Under the pieces are notes generated by a model, which made no database searches, was not told the origin of the DNA, and was given only the letters and a program-made list of their open reading frames with translations. This document shows positions 16,023 through 25,612 of a stretch of 64,000 nt of DNA, piece by piece. The stretch is from positions 124,001 through 188,000 of the forward strand of contig NZ_FOUY01000003.1 of the NCBI RefSeq assembly GCF_900115005.1. The letters run 5' to 3'. This DNA is from Pseudonocardia ammonioxydans (GTDB taxonomy: Bacteria; Actinomycetota; Actinomycetes; Mycobacteriales; Pseudonocardiaceae). Every line of letters starts with the position of its first letter. Position 1 is the first letter of the stretch. Both the position numbers and the translations under genes were made by a program.

Positions 16023-17524
16023 GCGTCACCGACCGCGTCCGCGCGGCCGTCGCGGCCCCCGCCACCGACGACGCGTTCGACCCGGGGGCGTCGCTGGCGG
16101 AGCTGCTCGGCTGCGTCGGGCTGTCCCCGGCCGACGCCGGCGGACGGGTGAGCTTCCGCGGGGCCGACCCGGTGGTGCCCAGCGCGCTGCGGCTCGGCGG
16201 GGGCGCCGCGATCGCCCTGGCCGCCAAGTCGGTCGCGATGGCGGCGGTGCACCGCGACCGTGGCGGGCCGGGCCAGGACGTCGTGGCCGACCTGCGCAGC
16301 GCCCCGCACCGGTTGTGCCCGTTCTACGACCGGCGCTGGGAGCTGCTGGGCGGCCACCCACCGGCCAGCCCGGTCAACGTCACCCCGGCACTGGGCTTCC
16401 GGTTCCACGAGACCCGCGACGGGCGCTGGGTGATGCCGCTCAACGGGTACCCGCGGCTGCGGACGGCGGCGCAGCAGTTCCTCGGCGTGCCGGACGACCC
16501 GGCCGCCGTGGACGCGGCGGTCCGCCAGTGGGACGCGGCCGAGCTGGAGGAGGCCGGATCGGCCGCCGGGATCGTCATGCCGATGGCGCGCACGCCGGGC
16601 GAATGGCTGGACACCGCCCAGCACGCCGCGATCGCCGGCACCCCGCCGATCACGCTGCGCCGGATCGGGGACGCCCCGCCGGAGCCGTTCCCCGCCCGGT
16701 CCCGGCCGAACCTGCCGCTGGACGGGCTGCGGGCGCTGGGCATGGGCCGGGTGATCGCCGGGGCGGGCACCGGCCGCGCGCTGGCGCTGCACGGGGCGGA
16801 CGTGCTCAACGTCTGGCGGCCCACCGAGTTCGAGCACGACACCATCTACGCCACGGCCAACGTCGGGGTGCGGTCGTCCACCGTGGACCCGCGTGCGGCC
16901 GAGGGCCGGGAACGGCTGTACGGCCTGCTCGCCGGTGCGGACGTGTTCTACGCCAACCGGCGGCCCGGCTACCTGGACTCGATCGGGTTCTCCGCCGAGC
17001 AGGCCGCCGCGGTGCGGCCGGGGATCGTGCACGCCACCAACTCGCTGCACGGGCCGGTCGGGCCGTGGGCCGGGCGGGTCGGGTTCGACCAGTCCGCGGG
17101 CACGCTGGTCGGGATGATGACGCTGGAGGGCGGGTCCGCGGTCGACGGCCGCACCCCACCGCGGCTGTCCCCGATCGTCGTGGTCAACGACTACATCGTG
17201 TCCTGGCTGACCGCGGCCGGGGTCGCTGCCGCGCTGCGCCGCCGCGCGGTCGAGGGCGGGTCCTGGGCGGTCGAGGTCTCGCTGGTCCGGGCCGCGCTGT
17301 GGATGCTGGAGCTCGGCGTGTTCGACCTCGGCTACGCCCGTGAGGTCGCCGGGAGCGGCGAGGAGCACGCCTACCTCGACCCGGAGACGTTCACCGCGGA
17401 CACCCCGCTCGGGTGCTACCAGGGCGTGACCGACCAGGTCCGGATGTCGGCGACACCGGGGGAGTACCGGACGGTGCTGGTGCCCCGCGGGTCGAGCAGG
17501 CCGGAGTGGCTGCCGCGACCCTGA
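16019..17524 (+). CDS. CaiB/BaiF (family III) CoA-transferase
   Basis: The 501-residue protein contains LRALGMGRVIAGAGTGRALALHGADVLNVW, the family III pattern in which CoA moves between carboxylic acids, and ADVFYANRRPGYLDSIG plus HATNSLHGPVGPWAGR. The N-terminal 200 residues form an extra domain that is less conserved (LRSAPHRLCPFYDRRWELLG). It starts at GTG 16019 inside the stop of the AtuA-like gene (GTGA). It probably activates the acid on which the partner acts; the acid is unknown. Confidence 0.82.
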   Translation: MSVTDRVRAAVAAPATDDAFDPGASLAELLGCVGLSPADAGGRVSFRGADPVVPSALRLGGGAAIALAAKSVAMAAVHRDRGGPGQDVVADLRSAPHRLCPFYDRRWELLGGHPPASPVNVTPALGFRFHETRDGRWVMPLNGYPRLRTAAQQFLGVPDDPAAVDAAVRQWDAAELEEAGSAAGIVMPMARTPGEWLDTAQHAAIAGTPPITLRRIGDAPPEPFPARSRPNLPLDGLRALGMGRVIAGAGTGRALALHGADVLNVWRPTEFEHDTIYATANVGVRSSTVDPRAAEGRERLYGLLAGADVFYANRRPGYLDSIGFSAEQAAAVRPGIVHATNSLHGPVGPWAGRVGFDQSAGTLVGMMTLEGGSAVDGRTPPRLSPIVVVNDYIVSWLTAAGVAAALRRRAVEGGSWAVEVSLVRAALWMLELGVFDLGYAREVAGSGEEHAYLDPETFTADTPLGCYQGVTDQVRMSATPGEYRTVLVPRGSSRPEWLPRP

Positions 17525-17545
17525 CCGGCATGATCTGGGAGCTGC

Positions 17546-17579
17546 GGCGGTCCGGTGCCGGATCCGGCACCGGACCGCC
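17546..17579. terminator. Bidirectional terminator hairpin
   Basis: A perfect 34-base palindrome (17-base halves, GGCGGTCCGGTGCCGGA and its complement) lies between the stops of two convergent genes. No T-run follows, as is usual in high-GC actinobacteria. Confidence 0.65.
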
Positions 17580-17608
17580 ACCACTGCCCGATCACCCCCG
17601 GACGACGG

Positions 17609-18682
17609 TCAGGACCGCGGGTCCACCCGGGGGAGCGGGCGGGTCGCGTCGGTGCTGCCCGGCTCGACCGGGGCCAGCCGCTCCGTCCCGGCGTCCGTGT
17701 TGTTCGAGGGGCCGGTCGCGAGGCCGGTCGCGGGGCCATGCGCGAGCGGACCCGCGGCGCCCCCGTCCCGCCGGTCCGGGCCCTCGGCGGGAGCGGCCGG
17801 GGCGGCGTCGGTGGTGGTGCCCTCCAGGCGACGCTCCAGCACCATGATCCCGGCGACGAGCGCGGCGCCCAGCAGCGCCGGGACGAGCATCGCGTACCAG
17901 CCGGGGTCGGGGGTGAGGATGCCGCGGGCGTCGTCCTGCCAGGGCCAGAGCGCCCGCAGCGCCCCCAGCAGCACCCCGACCATGATCACCATCAGCGTGC
18001 GGCGGTGGTGCTCGAGCAGCCACTGCAGCAGCGAGACGAAGGTGCCGAGCCCCACGACCGCGCCGAGCCCGAACACGGCGATGTAGGCGAGATCGAAGTC
18101 GCGCACCGCCCGCAGCGTCGGCTCGTAGAGGCCGAACACGAGCAGCAGGAACGAGCCGGATAAGCCGGGCAGCACCAGGGCGCAGATCGCGATCGCGGCG
18201 GCGACCGCGATCAGCAGGTACGGCGGCCGCCCGTCACCCGCGGCCGGCGGCAGGCCGCTGACCAGGTACGTCCCGACGAACGCGACGGCGACGACCGCCC
18301 ACTCCCGCACCCCGCGCAGCATCCCGGTGATCCGCAGCGGGACCGCGACCGACGCCGCGACCATCCCGAAGAACACCGCCCGCGCCCCGACCGGGTGGTC
18401 CTCGATGAGGTCGGGGAGCACCTGCGAGGCGAGGACCACGGCGAGCACCATGCCCACCGCGACGGGCACCAGCAGGCCCCAGTCGAGCCGGCGCAGCTCC
18501 TCCCGCGGACGCGCGTCACCACCCCCGGGCAGCAGTGCACGCACGGCGCCCACCAGGTGACCCGCCTGGGCGATCAGCCGCTCGTAGATCCCGACGACGA
18601 GGGCCATCGTCCCGCCGCTGACCCCCGGGATCGTCTCGACGACACCGATGGCGGCCCCACGGGCGAGGTGGACTCCGGACAT
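17609..18682 (-). CDS. DUF368 polytopic membrane protein (polyprenyl-phosphate transporter family)
   Basis: The 357-residue protein has 8 or more membrane helices. The family motif is GAAIGVVETIPGVSGGTMALVVGIYERLI near the start, and a second related segment, ALVLPGLSGSFLLLVFGLYEP, lies at about residue 185. DUF368 proteins have been identified as undecaprenyl-phosphate recycling flippases (PopT) in other bacteria. The last 60 residues form a Pro/Gly/Thr-rich tail not needed for the fold. ATG 18682 is used; GTG 18694 is an in-frame alternative. Confidence 0.85.
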   Translation of the reverse strand: MSGVHLARGAAIGVVETIPGVSGGTMALVVGIYERLIAQAGHLVGAVRALLPGGGDARPREELRRLDWGLLVPVAVGMVLAVVLASQVLPDLIEDHPVGARAVFFGMVAASVAVPLRITGMLRGVREWAVVAVAFVGTYLVSGLPPAAGDGRPPYLLIAVAAAIAICALVLPGLSGSFLLLVFGLYEPTLRAVRDFDLAYIAVFGLGAVVGLGTFVSLLQWLLEHHRRTLMVIMVGVLLGALRALWPWQDDARGILTPDPGWYAMLVPALLGAALVAGIMVLERRLEGTTTDAAPAAPAEGPDRRDGGAAGPLAHGPATGLATGPSNNTDAGTERLAPVEPGSTDATRPLPRVDPRS

Positions 18683-18932
18683 ACGCGACAACACGTTCGG
18701 GAACGGTACCGACCACCCGTATCGGCCATCCGGCCGGGCGGTGGTGTGCAGCACCCGGCACCACGGGGGCGCCGGTCGGCACTCACCCGGCGAGCGGGGC
18801 CCGCTGCCGGGCTCCCGAGTACCGACCGCGCCCGACCGGTCGCGTGCGGGCGTCCGAGATGGACACGGGGTTCGGGCGGCCGACGACGGGTACCTACCGT
18901 GGAACGGCCCGCCCCCTTCCCGAGAGGACCGC

Positions 18933-20708
18933 ATGACCCGACCGCAGCGCTCCCGTCCCGGCTCCCGGTCGGGCGGTCCGCCCCGCCGGGGCGGACCGCG
19001 CCGCCACGACGGGCCGCCCCCGTCCGGCATCCGGGGGGACGGCCACGAGCTCGGCTCCCGGCTGCACGACCTCGACGGCGCGAGCTACGGCGCCTACAAG
19101 GGCCTCGCCGGACGCTGGGCGATGGACGGCTTCGAGCTGGAGATCCGCAAGGTCCAGGCCGACCCGTTCGCCCCACCGTCGCGGCTGCGGGTGACCGTCC
19201 CGCCGGCCACCGCGCAGCTGCCGGCCGAGCTGTACCGGTCCCCGGTCCGGGCCCGCGCGCTCGGGAGCTTCCTGCTGCGCGCGCTGCGTCGCGCCCTGCG
19301 CGGCACCCCGGTGACCGTCGACGCGGGTGGTCAGGAGGTGCTCGAGCGCAGCGCGGTCCGGATCGAGCGCAGCGGTGACGCCGCCGGGACCGTGGTCGTC
19401 GAGCTCGGCGCGCCGTTCCCCGGGCACGGGCGCCGCATCGCCGGGCACGACGCGGCCCGCACCCTCGCCGGTGACCTGCCCGCTGCCGTGCACGCGGCCC
19501 TGACCTGGCAGCGCGCCGACCAGGACGCGGCGACCGAGTTCGTGGACACCGTCGAGGACTCGTGTGCGCTGCGGGACGCGTTGCGCGACAACGGGCTCGT
19601 CGCGTTCGTGGCGGACGGCGCCGTGCTCCCGCGGGCGTCCGGTGTGGACGACCGCAGGCTCCGTGACGGGGTGCCGTTCGCGGCGCCGGAGTCGATGCGG
19701 GTGACGCTGCCGGTGCCGCACCGCGGCGAGGTGACCGGGATGGGGATCCCGGAGGGCGTCACGCTGATCGTCGGCGGCGGCTACCACGGCAAGTCCACGC
19801 TGCTGCGGGCGCTGGAGACCGGTGTCTACGACCACGTCCCCGGGGACGGGCGCGAGCTCGTCGTGGCGCGCCCGGACGCCGTCGCCGTCCGGGCCGAGGA
19901 CGAGCGCTCGGTGCAGCGGGTGGACGTACGGGCGTTCGTGTCCGGGCTCCCGTCGGGCAAGCCGACCGAGGACTTCTCGACCGAGTCGGCGTCCGGGTCG
20001 ACCTCGCAGGCGGCGTCGACGATCGAGGCGCTCGAGTCCGGCGCGGACGTGCTGCTGATCGACGAGGACACCTCGGCGACGAACGTCATGATCCGCGACG
20101 CCCGGATGCGGGAGCTGATCGAGGCCGAGCCGCTGGTGCCGTTCGTGGACCGGGTGCGGCCGTTGCACCGCGGCCGCGGCGTGTCGACGGTGCTGGTGAT
20201 GGGCGGGTCCGGCGACTACCTCGACCGGGCCGACACGGTGATCCTGCTGCAGGACTACCGGGTCTCCGACATCACCGGCCGGGCCCGCGAGATCGCCGGG
20301 ACGGTTCCCGAGGACGACGACACCCCGTTCCCGGGGTACGGCCACCGGGTGTTCGATGCCGCGAGCGTCGACCCCGAGGTGCGCGGGCGGCGCAAGACGA
20401 CCGCCCGCGGCCGCGGCCGGCTGACCTTCGGCGGCGACGACATCGACCTGTCCGCGGTGTCCCAGCTGGCCGACCCGTCGCAGACCACCGGGGTCGGGCT
20501 CGCGCTCGCCCACCTCGCGCTCGACGGCGTCACCCTCGGCGAGGCCCTCGACCGGTTCGACGCGGACGTGGCGCGCGGGGGAGCGGCCGCCCTCGCGCAC
20601 GGCTCGCTCGCCGACTTCGCCGTGCCGCGGCGGCACGAGGTCGCCGCGGCGCTGAACCGGCTGCGCCCGGCCCGGGTCGCGCGCCAGGAGCGGGACGGCA
20701 GCGGCTGA
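18933..20708 (+). CDS. ABC-class P-loop ATPase (PF09818 type)
   Basis: The 591-residue protein has an N-terminal Arg/Gly/Pro-rich stretch of about 30 residues, then the conserved DLDGASYGAYKGLAGRW. The Walker A is GGGYHGKSTLLRALETGVY at about residue 280, and a Walker B-like DVLLIDEDTSATN lies near 375. FSTESASGSTSQAASTIEAL is the ABC-signature equivalent. This is the 'predicted ATPase of the ABC class' family, cytoplasmic and of unknown function. ATG 18933 follows CGAGAGGA. The gene stands alone between two oppositely oriented membrane or secreted protein genes. Confidence 0.85.
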   Translation: MTRPQRSRPGSRSGGPPRRGGPRRHDGPPPSGIRGDGHELGSRLHDLDGASYGAYKGLAGRWAMDGFELEIRKVQADPFAPPSRLRVTVPPATAQLPAELYRSPVRARALGSFLLRALRRALRGTPVTVDAGGQEVLERSAVRIERSGDAAGTVVVELGAPFPGHGRRIAGHDAARTLAGDLPAAVHAALTWQRADQDAATEFVDTVEDSCALRDALRDNGLVAFVADGAVLPRASGVDDRRLRDGVPFAAPESMRVTLPVPHRGEVTGMGIPEGVTLIVGGGYHGKSTLLRALETGVYDHVPGDGRELVVARPDAVAVRAEDERSVQRVDVRAFVSGLPSGKPTEDFSTESASGSTSQAASTIEALESGADVLLIDEDTSATNVMIRDARMRELIEAEPLVPFVDRVRPLHRGRGVSTVLVMGGSGDYLDRADTVILLQDYRVSDITGRAREIAGTVPEDDDTPFPGYGHRVFDAASVDPEVRGRRKTTARGRGRLTFGGDDIDLSAVSQLADPSQTTGVGLALAHLALDGVTLGEALDRFDADVARGGAAALAHGSLADFAVPRRHEVAAALNRLRPARVARQERDGSG

Positions 20709-20753
20709 GCGGCACCGGCCCAGCGGGACCGGCGCAACGGCACCGGGCGGCGC

Positions 20754-22709
20754 TCAGCCGCGCCGGCGCCGCCGCAGCACGACCAGCCCGCCGGCTCCCA
20801 CGACGAGCAGGACGAGTCCCGCCACGACGACCGGTGTACCCAGCGCGACGGTGCCGGAGCCGGCGGCGGGCTCGTCGGTCCCGGAGGCCGCCGGGAGCCC
20901 ACCGCCGGTCCCTGCGGCGGGCTCGAACGGCGTGTCCTGGTCGGTCGCGTGGACCGGCCCGGGTTCGGGGTCGCCCGCGACGGTGAGGTCGATCCGGACA
21001 GGGAGCGGTGCGGCCCGTCCGTCGTCCTCGTGCGCCGGGGACACCTGGACCCCGATGTAGTACCAGCCGGGCAGGCTCTGCGAGCGGGCCGACCGCACGT
21101 CGGCCTCCCGGTTGAGGTACCGCACGCCGACCGTGGTGAGCGCCGGGTCGTTGCTGGGCAGGACGGTGTCCCGGCCGGTGTAGGAGGCGAAATCGGTGTC
21201 GATCTCCTCCCGGGTGGGCGCGTACAGCGTCGTCCGTACGGGCGAGAGGTTGGCGAGCCCACGGCCGGGGGTCGCGGCGAACCGCACCCGGTAGGCCAGC
21301 GACCGTCCCCAGTCCAGGCGCACCCGGTAGAAGACGAACTCGCCGCGCCGGACGGTGTCGGTGTAGCTGCCCGACCCGTCGAGCACGCCCGCGGTGGCGA
21401 AGGACCCGCCGCCGGCCACCGGCGCCGGTGCGGCCTCGGTCGCGGCGAGGGTGGGTGCCGGGAGCACCTCGACCGGGCCGGGGTCGGTGACCGGCTGCTC
21501 GACGCCGACGAGCAGCTCCACCGGCAGCCGGGCCGGGACGCCCTCGGACACCCGGTTCCAGGTCAGGCCGAAGGTGTAGCGGCCGGGGCCCTTGCACCGG
21601 TCCGATCCGCCGCCGGTCCGTTCCTCGGTGGCCCCGGCCCAGGTGGTGGCCACCGTCAGCGTCGCCCCGTCGCTGGACCGCGACTGCTGCGCGGCCTCGA
21701 ACCGGTTGCAGTCCTCGCCCGCCTCGCCATAGGTGCGCAGGTTCAGCCCGTTGAAGTCGTCGAGGACCCCGACGCCGGGAACCCGCGGGTAGGAGACCGT
21801 CGCGGTGACGTAGGCCGTGGCCCCGGCCGGTACGTCGACGGAGTAGTAGCGGGTCTCCTTCTGCCCGAGCGTGTCCAGGTACTGGCCCGGGGCCGCGACC
21901 GGGGCGCCGTCGACGGCGGGAGCACCGGCGATCGGGCTGCCGGTCGGCTCGTAGTTGCGCAGTGCCGTGGCCGTGATACGGGGCAGGACCCGGGAGAGGG
22001 CCTCCCCGTCGAGGGCGTCGGTGTACGTGCCGCCGGTCGTCTGGGCGGCGCAGCTGAGCTGGGCCCGGGCCGTGTCGTCGACGCCGAAGCCGACGGCGTG
22101 CACGACCAGGTCCAGGCCCTGGCCGGCCAGGTCGCGCGCGACGTCACAGGGTTCCGGCGGGGCGCAGGTGTCCTCGCCGTCGGAGACCAGCACGATCGAC
22201 CGCGGGCCCTCCGCCGGCAGCTGTTCGGCCGCGACCGTCAGCGCCTGCCCGATCGGGGTGTAGCCGCGCGGGGTCATCGCGTCGACCGCGCCGGTGAGCG
22301 CGGCCCGGTCGAGGGCGGACGGGGGCGCCAGGACGGAGACGTCCTGGCAGCCCCGGTCCCGCTCGGCCTCGGAGTTGCCGGTCTGCGTGCCGTAGACCGC
22401 GAGCCCGACCTGCGCGGCGTCCGGCGTGGCGTCGATCATCGTGTGCACGGCCTGCTGCGCGGCCTGCATCTTCGTGCCGCCCGACGGGTCGGGCCCGGTC
22501 ATCGAGCCCGACGCGTCCAGGACCACCATCGTCGGGGCGAACTCCGGTCCCGGACCGGAGCGGTCCGGCCCGGGCACCTGCGACGTGGCGACCTGCGGCG
22601 CGGCGACCGCAGGCACCGGTACGAGGACCGGTACCGCCATCAGTGCCGCTGCCACGCCGACGAGCAGCAGGGCCCGCAGCCCCGCCCGCCGCGGTTCTCT
22701 CGAGATCAT
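20754..22709 (-). CDS. Secreted/membrane-anchored VWA-domain protein
   Basis: The 651-residue protein has a signal peptide (RALLLVGVAAALMAVPVLV), a von Willebrand A domain with an intact MIDAS motif DASGSM at about residue 65, and a C-terminal helix (VVVAGLVLLVVGAGGLVVL) followed by RRRRRG. The bulk is therefore outside the cell and anchored at the C-terminus. Between these lie two beta-rich regions with paired cysteines. The VWA half suggests metal-dependent protein binding. No partner gene is visible next to it. It is convergent with the ATPase gene. Confidence 0.85.
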   Translation of the reverse strand: MISREPRRAGLRALLLVGVAAALMAVPVLVPVPAVAAPQVATSQVPGPDRSGPGPEFAPTMVVLDASGSMTGPDPSGGTKMQAAQQAVHTMIDATPDAAQVGLAVYGTQTGNSEAERDRGCQDVSVLAPPSALDRAALTGAVDAMTPRGYTPIGQALTVAAEQLPAEGPRSIVLVSDGEDTCAPPEPCDVARDLAGQGLDLVVHAVGFGVDDTARAQLSCAAQTTGGTYTDALDGEALSRVLPRITATALRNYEPTGSPIAGAPAVDGAPVAAPGQYLDTLGQKETRYYSVDVPAGATAYVTATVSYPRVPGVGVLDDFNGLNLRTYGEAGEDCNRFEAAQQSRSSDGATLTVATTWAGATEERTGGGSDRCKGPGRYTFGLTWNRVSEGVPARLPVELLVGVEQPVTDPGPVEVLPAPTLAATEAAPAPVAGGGSFATAGVLDGSGSYTDTVRRGEFVFYRVRLDWGRSLAYRVRFAATPGRGLANLSPVRTTLYAPTREEIDTDFASYTGRDTVLPSNDPALTTVGVRYLNREADVRSARSQSLPGWYYIGVQVSPAHEDDGRAAPLPVRIDLTVAGDPEPGPVHATDQDTPFEPAAGTGGGLPAASGTDEPAAGSGTVALGTPVVVAGLVLLVVGAGGLVVLRRRRRG

Positions 22710-22975
22710 GTCCGGGACACCGGCCTTCCGTGCGAGGCGGCCGGTCGCCCCGTACGGGCGGCGCTGGTGCCCATGTGATCAGTGGCAGCTCACAAGATCA
22801 CACCGCCGGGTACGGCCCGCAGCCGCACCTGCCGACGCGGGGCGAGCAGCCGTGCCCGACCGGCCGAACACGTCCTCCATCGGGTGACGGCGGGAACCGC
22901 GGCGGCAGCGCGGTCGACCACTGCCGGTGGTGCGGGCGTCCGCCCGGACCGCGGACCGACGAGGGGAGACCCCGC

Positions 22976-23173
22976 GTGCGTCACATCGCCACCTTCTGCG
23001 GCAGCTGCAACTGCGGCTGCCCCGAGCTCCACGTCGACGACACGGCCGCGCCGGAGAAGCGCATCGTGATCACCGACGACTTCGGACAGCGGGTGCAGAT
23101 GAGCGTCGACCAGTTCTCCGACCTGGTCGCGTCCGCGCGCACCGGCGTGCTGGACGAGCTCGTCGCCGGCTGA
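22976..23173 (+). CDS. Small Cys-rich protein (CxxCxCxC)
   Basis: The 65-residue protein begins RHIATFCGSCNCGCPELHVDD, with four cysteines in the pattern C-x2-C-x-C-x-C, and continues RIVITDDFGQRVQMSVDQFSDLV. The N-terminal cysteines look like a metal site, and the rest is a compact hydrophilic domain. Small proteins of this type appear in many actinobacteria with no assigned role. GTG 22976 follows GAGGGGAGA. It is convergent with the glycosylase-family gene. Confidence 0.7.
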   Translation: MRHIATFCGSCNCGCPELHVDDTAAPEKRIVITDDFGQRVQMSVDQFSDLVASARTGVLDELVAG

Positions 23174-23198
23174 GCACCGGGCCGCCGCCCGTGCCGGA

Positions 23199-24152
23199 TC
23201 AGGTCGTGAGCAGCTCGGTGATCTCGATCAGCCGCTCGCGCAGCGGTTCGGCGCGGGCGGCGAACCCGGCCTGGGCCCGGACGTAGTCGGCCCGGCCCTG
23301 CGGGGTCTCGATCCGCACCGGCGTGAACCCGTGGGCGGTCAGGTCGTACGGGCTCGCGCGCATGTCGAGCTCGCGGACGTCCGCGGCGAGCGCGAAGCAG
23401 TCCGCCACCAGCTCCGAGGGCACCGCCGGGGCGAGCTTGTAGGCCCACTTGTAGAGGTCCATCGTGGCGTGCAGGCAGCCCGGCTGCTCCAGGTCGACCT
23501 GCGACTCCCGGGTCGGCCGCAGCGCGTTGCGGGGTGCGGCGGCCTCGGTGAAGAACCGGTAGGCGTCGACGTGCGAGCAGTTGATCGACATCGACTCGAC
23601 GACCTCGTCCGTGCCGCGGGCGCCCAGCCGCAGCCCGGTCGTGGCGCCGTGCCGCGGCTGGTCGGTGCGGTAGACCATCGCCCACTCGTGCAGCCCGAAA
23701 CAGCCCAGCTGCGGCGCGCGTGACCGGGTCGCGGTGAGCAGCCGGTGCACGAAACCCGCCGTGGTGCGCAACCGCTGCGGCACGGCGGCCGGATCGAAGA
23801 TGACGCCGTCGTCCCCTGCACCGGCGCCCGCTGGGCCGTTGCCCGCCGTGCGGCGGTATCCGGGCCGGTCCAGGAACTCCTCGGCGCCGTCGCCGGTGAG
23901 CAGCACGCCCGGGCCGGGATCCCAGCGTTCCAGCAGGGCGGGCCGGTGCGAGTAGTAGGTGAACAGGAAGTCCCACACCGGGTGCGGCTCGCCGCGCCGG
24001 CGGCGCTCGCGGTGCGGGCCGGTCCACGCCGCGACCCGCTCGCGGTGTGCCCGGGCCCGTGCGCGCCGGGCCGGGGCGTCCAGGACGGTGTGTACCGCGC
24101 CCGCGCACTCTGCGGCCGGTCCGGGGCCGGTGCGGGCGGCGTCCGTGGTCAC
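23199..24152 (-). CDS. Actinobacterial '3-methyladenine DNA glycosylase' family protein
   Basis: The 317-residue protein shows HPVWDFLFTYYSHRPALLERW and QLGCFGLHEWAMVYR, the hallmarks of an actinobacterial family usually labelled 3-methyladenine DNA glycosylase. Later segments include SINCSHVDAYRFFTEAA and CLHATMDLYKWAYKLAP. It carries no AlkA or Tag motifs, so the label rests on family naming and not on visible catalytic residues. GTG 24152 is chosen; the open frame extends to 24302 but the extra residues are low complexity. Confidence 0.65.
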   Translation of the reverse strand: MTTDAARTGPGPAAECAGAVHTVLDAPARRARARAHRERVAAWTGPHRERRRRGEPHPVWDFLFTYYSHRPALLERWDPGPGVLLTGDGAEEFLDRPGYRRTAGNGPAGAGAGDDGVIFDPAAVPQRLRTTAGFVHRLLTATRSRAPQLGCFGLHEWAMVYRTDQPRHGATTGLRLGARGTDEVVESMSINCSHVDAYRFFTEAAAPRNALRPTRESQVDLEQPGCLHATMDLYKWAYKLAPAVPSELVADCFALAADVRELDMRASPYDLTAHGFTPVRIETPQGRADYVRAQAGFAARAEPLRERLIEITELLTT

Positions 24153-24367
24153 GGTCGTGACGGTACGTCCCGCCGGCCTGCGGGTCCGGGCCCGGGGGCG
24201 GTGCCGGGCCCGGCCGGGCGCGCGACGCTCGCGGGACGCCCGGGGCCCGCCGAGATGCAGCACAGCGCGAATTGTGGATCTTCCCAGGACCGTGAGCCGC
24301 ATCTCGGCGCGCGCCGGGCAGCGCGGGCGTGACCGCCCACACGACCGGCTTGGTTGAACAACTCTTC

Positions 24368-25612
24368 ATGTCTAATGTCGTCGGGGTGATCGGATCCGGA
24401 GGGGTGACGGCGGCGCCGTGGTGGCGGCGCGTCGCGGTCGTGGTGGGGTGTGTGGCCGTGTTCGCGGCGTCGGCGTGTTCGGCGGGCGCACCGCCGGCCG
24501 AACGGGCCGACCCCGCGGCGGAGGGCTGCATCAGCGACTTCGACCCCGCGGTCGACTACTTCCCGGTGAAGTCCCGCGTCGAGCACGCCACGAACTTCTC
24601 GCTGCGCTACGAGCGCGCCTACCAGGTGCTGACCGTGAACCAGCCCTACCCCGGCGGGGCGCCCGAGTCCTACGTCCTGCTCAAGTGCGGTGCCCCGGCG
24701 TCCGTCGTCCCGCCGGAGCTCGCCGGCGCCCCGGTGATCGAGACACCGGTGCGGAGCCTGTACGCCGAATCGACCACCCAGCTGCCGCTGCTGGTCGACC
24801 TCGGCGCCACCGACGTGCTGACCGGCGTCGGGGACCCGGCCTTCGTGTCCGGGGCCGAGGTGCGGGGCAGGATCGACGACGGCAGCGTCACCGGGTTCGC
24901 CGAGAACCAGCAGCTCGCCACCGAGCAGGTGATCGCCGCGGGCCCGGACGTGCTGCTGAGCCAGGGCGTCGACAACCCGGCGTTCCCCACCCTGCGCGAG
25001 GGCGGGATCCCGGTGATCGGCTGGGCCGAGTACCTCGACGGCGGCCCGCTCGGCAAGGCCGAGTGGATCAAGGCCATGGGTGCGCTGACCGGGCGGGAAC
25101 AGCAGGCCACCGACGTGTTCGGCGAGATCGAGAGCCGGTACGAGACGATGGCGGCCACCGCCGCGGACGCCCCCGCGGTGCCGGTCGTGCTCGGTGGCCT
25201 GTTCCAGGGCAGCTGGTCGCTCGCGGCGGGCGGCAGCACCACCGGGACGCTGGTCCGCGACGCCGGCGGCACCTGGTCGGAGGCCGACAACCCGGCGCCG
25301 GGCAGCGTGGAGCGGGACTTCGAGCGGGTCTACGCGGCTGACGGGGCCGCACCGGTCTGGCTGGCGACCACGTCCTGGACGTCGATGGCCGACGTCACCG
25401 CGGCCGACCCGCGGCACGGCGAGTTCGCCGCCGTGCGGTCTCCGAACGTGTGGAACAGCAACAAGTGCCTCGGGCCGACCGGCGGCAACGAGTTCCACGA
25501 GCGCGGGGTCACCCGGCCCGACGAGGTGCTGGCCGACCTGATCGCGATCCTGCACCCGGAGCTGCTGCCCGGCCACGAGTTCGTCTACTTCCAGCGGCTC
25601 GGGGCGCCCTGA
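24368..25612 (+). CDS. ABC transporter substrate-binding lipoprotein (FecB/BtuF type)
   Basis: A lipoprotein signal (AVVVGCVAVFAASAC) ends in a lipobox Cys. The body shows PLLVDLGATDVLTGVGDP and IAAGPDVLLSQGVDN, features of periplasmic-binding proteins for siderophores, haem or cobalamin. An N-terminal block, DYFPVKSRVEHATNFSLRYE with SYVLLKCG, defines a subgroup found beside FecCD permeases. The start is uncertain: ATG 24368, GTG 24386 and GTG 24404 are in frame, and the last would give the most typical signal peptide. It leads a four-gene operon with overlapping ends. Confidence 0.82.
   Translation: MSNVVGVIGSGGVTAAPWWRRVAVVVGCVAVFAASACSAGAPPAERADPAAEGCISDFDPAVDYFPVKSRVEHATNFSLRYERAYQVLTVNQPYPGGAPESYVLLKCGAPASVVPPELAGAPVIETPVRSLYAESTTQLPLLVDLGATDVLTGVGDPAFVSGAEVRGRIDDGSVTGFAENQQLATEQVIAAGPDVLLSQGVDNPAFPTLREGGIPVIGWAEYLDGGPLGKAEWIKAMGALTGREQQATDVFGEIESRYETMAATAADAPAVPVVLGGLFQGSWSLAAGGSTTGTLVRDAGGTWSEADNPAPGSVERDFERVYAADGAAPVWLATTSWTSMADVTAADPRHGEFAAVRSPNVWNSNKCLGPTGGNEFHERGVTRPDEVLADLIAILHPELLPGHEFVYFQRLGAP

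Noticed and set aside
24341-24375. AT-richer stretch before the substrate-binding protein gene as an iron-box (IdeR/DtxR site)
   Set aside because: It does not match the TTAGGTTAGGCTAACC-type consensus closely enough to claim.
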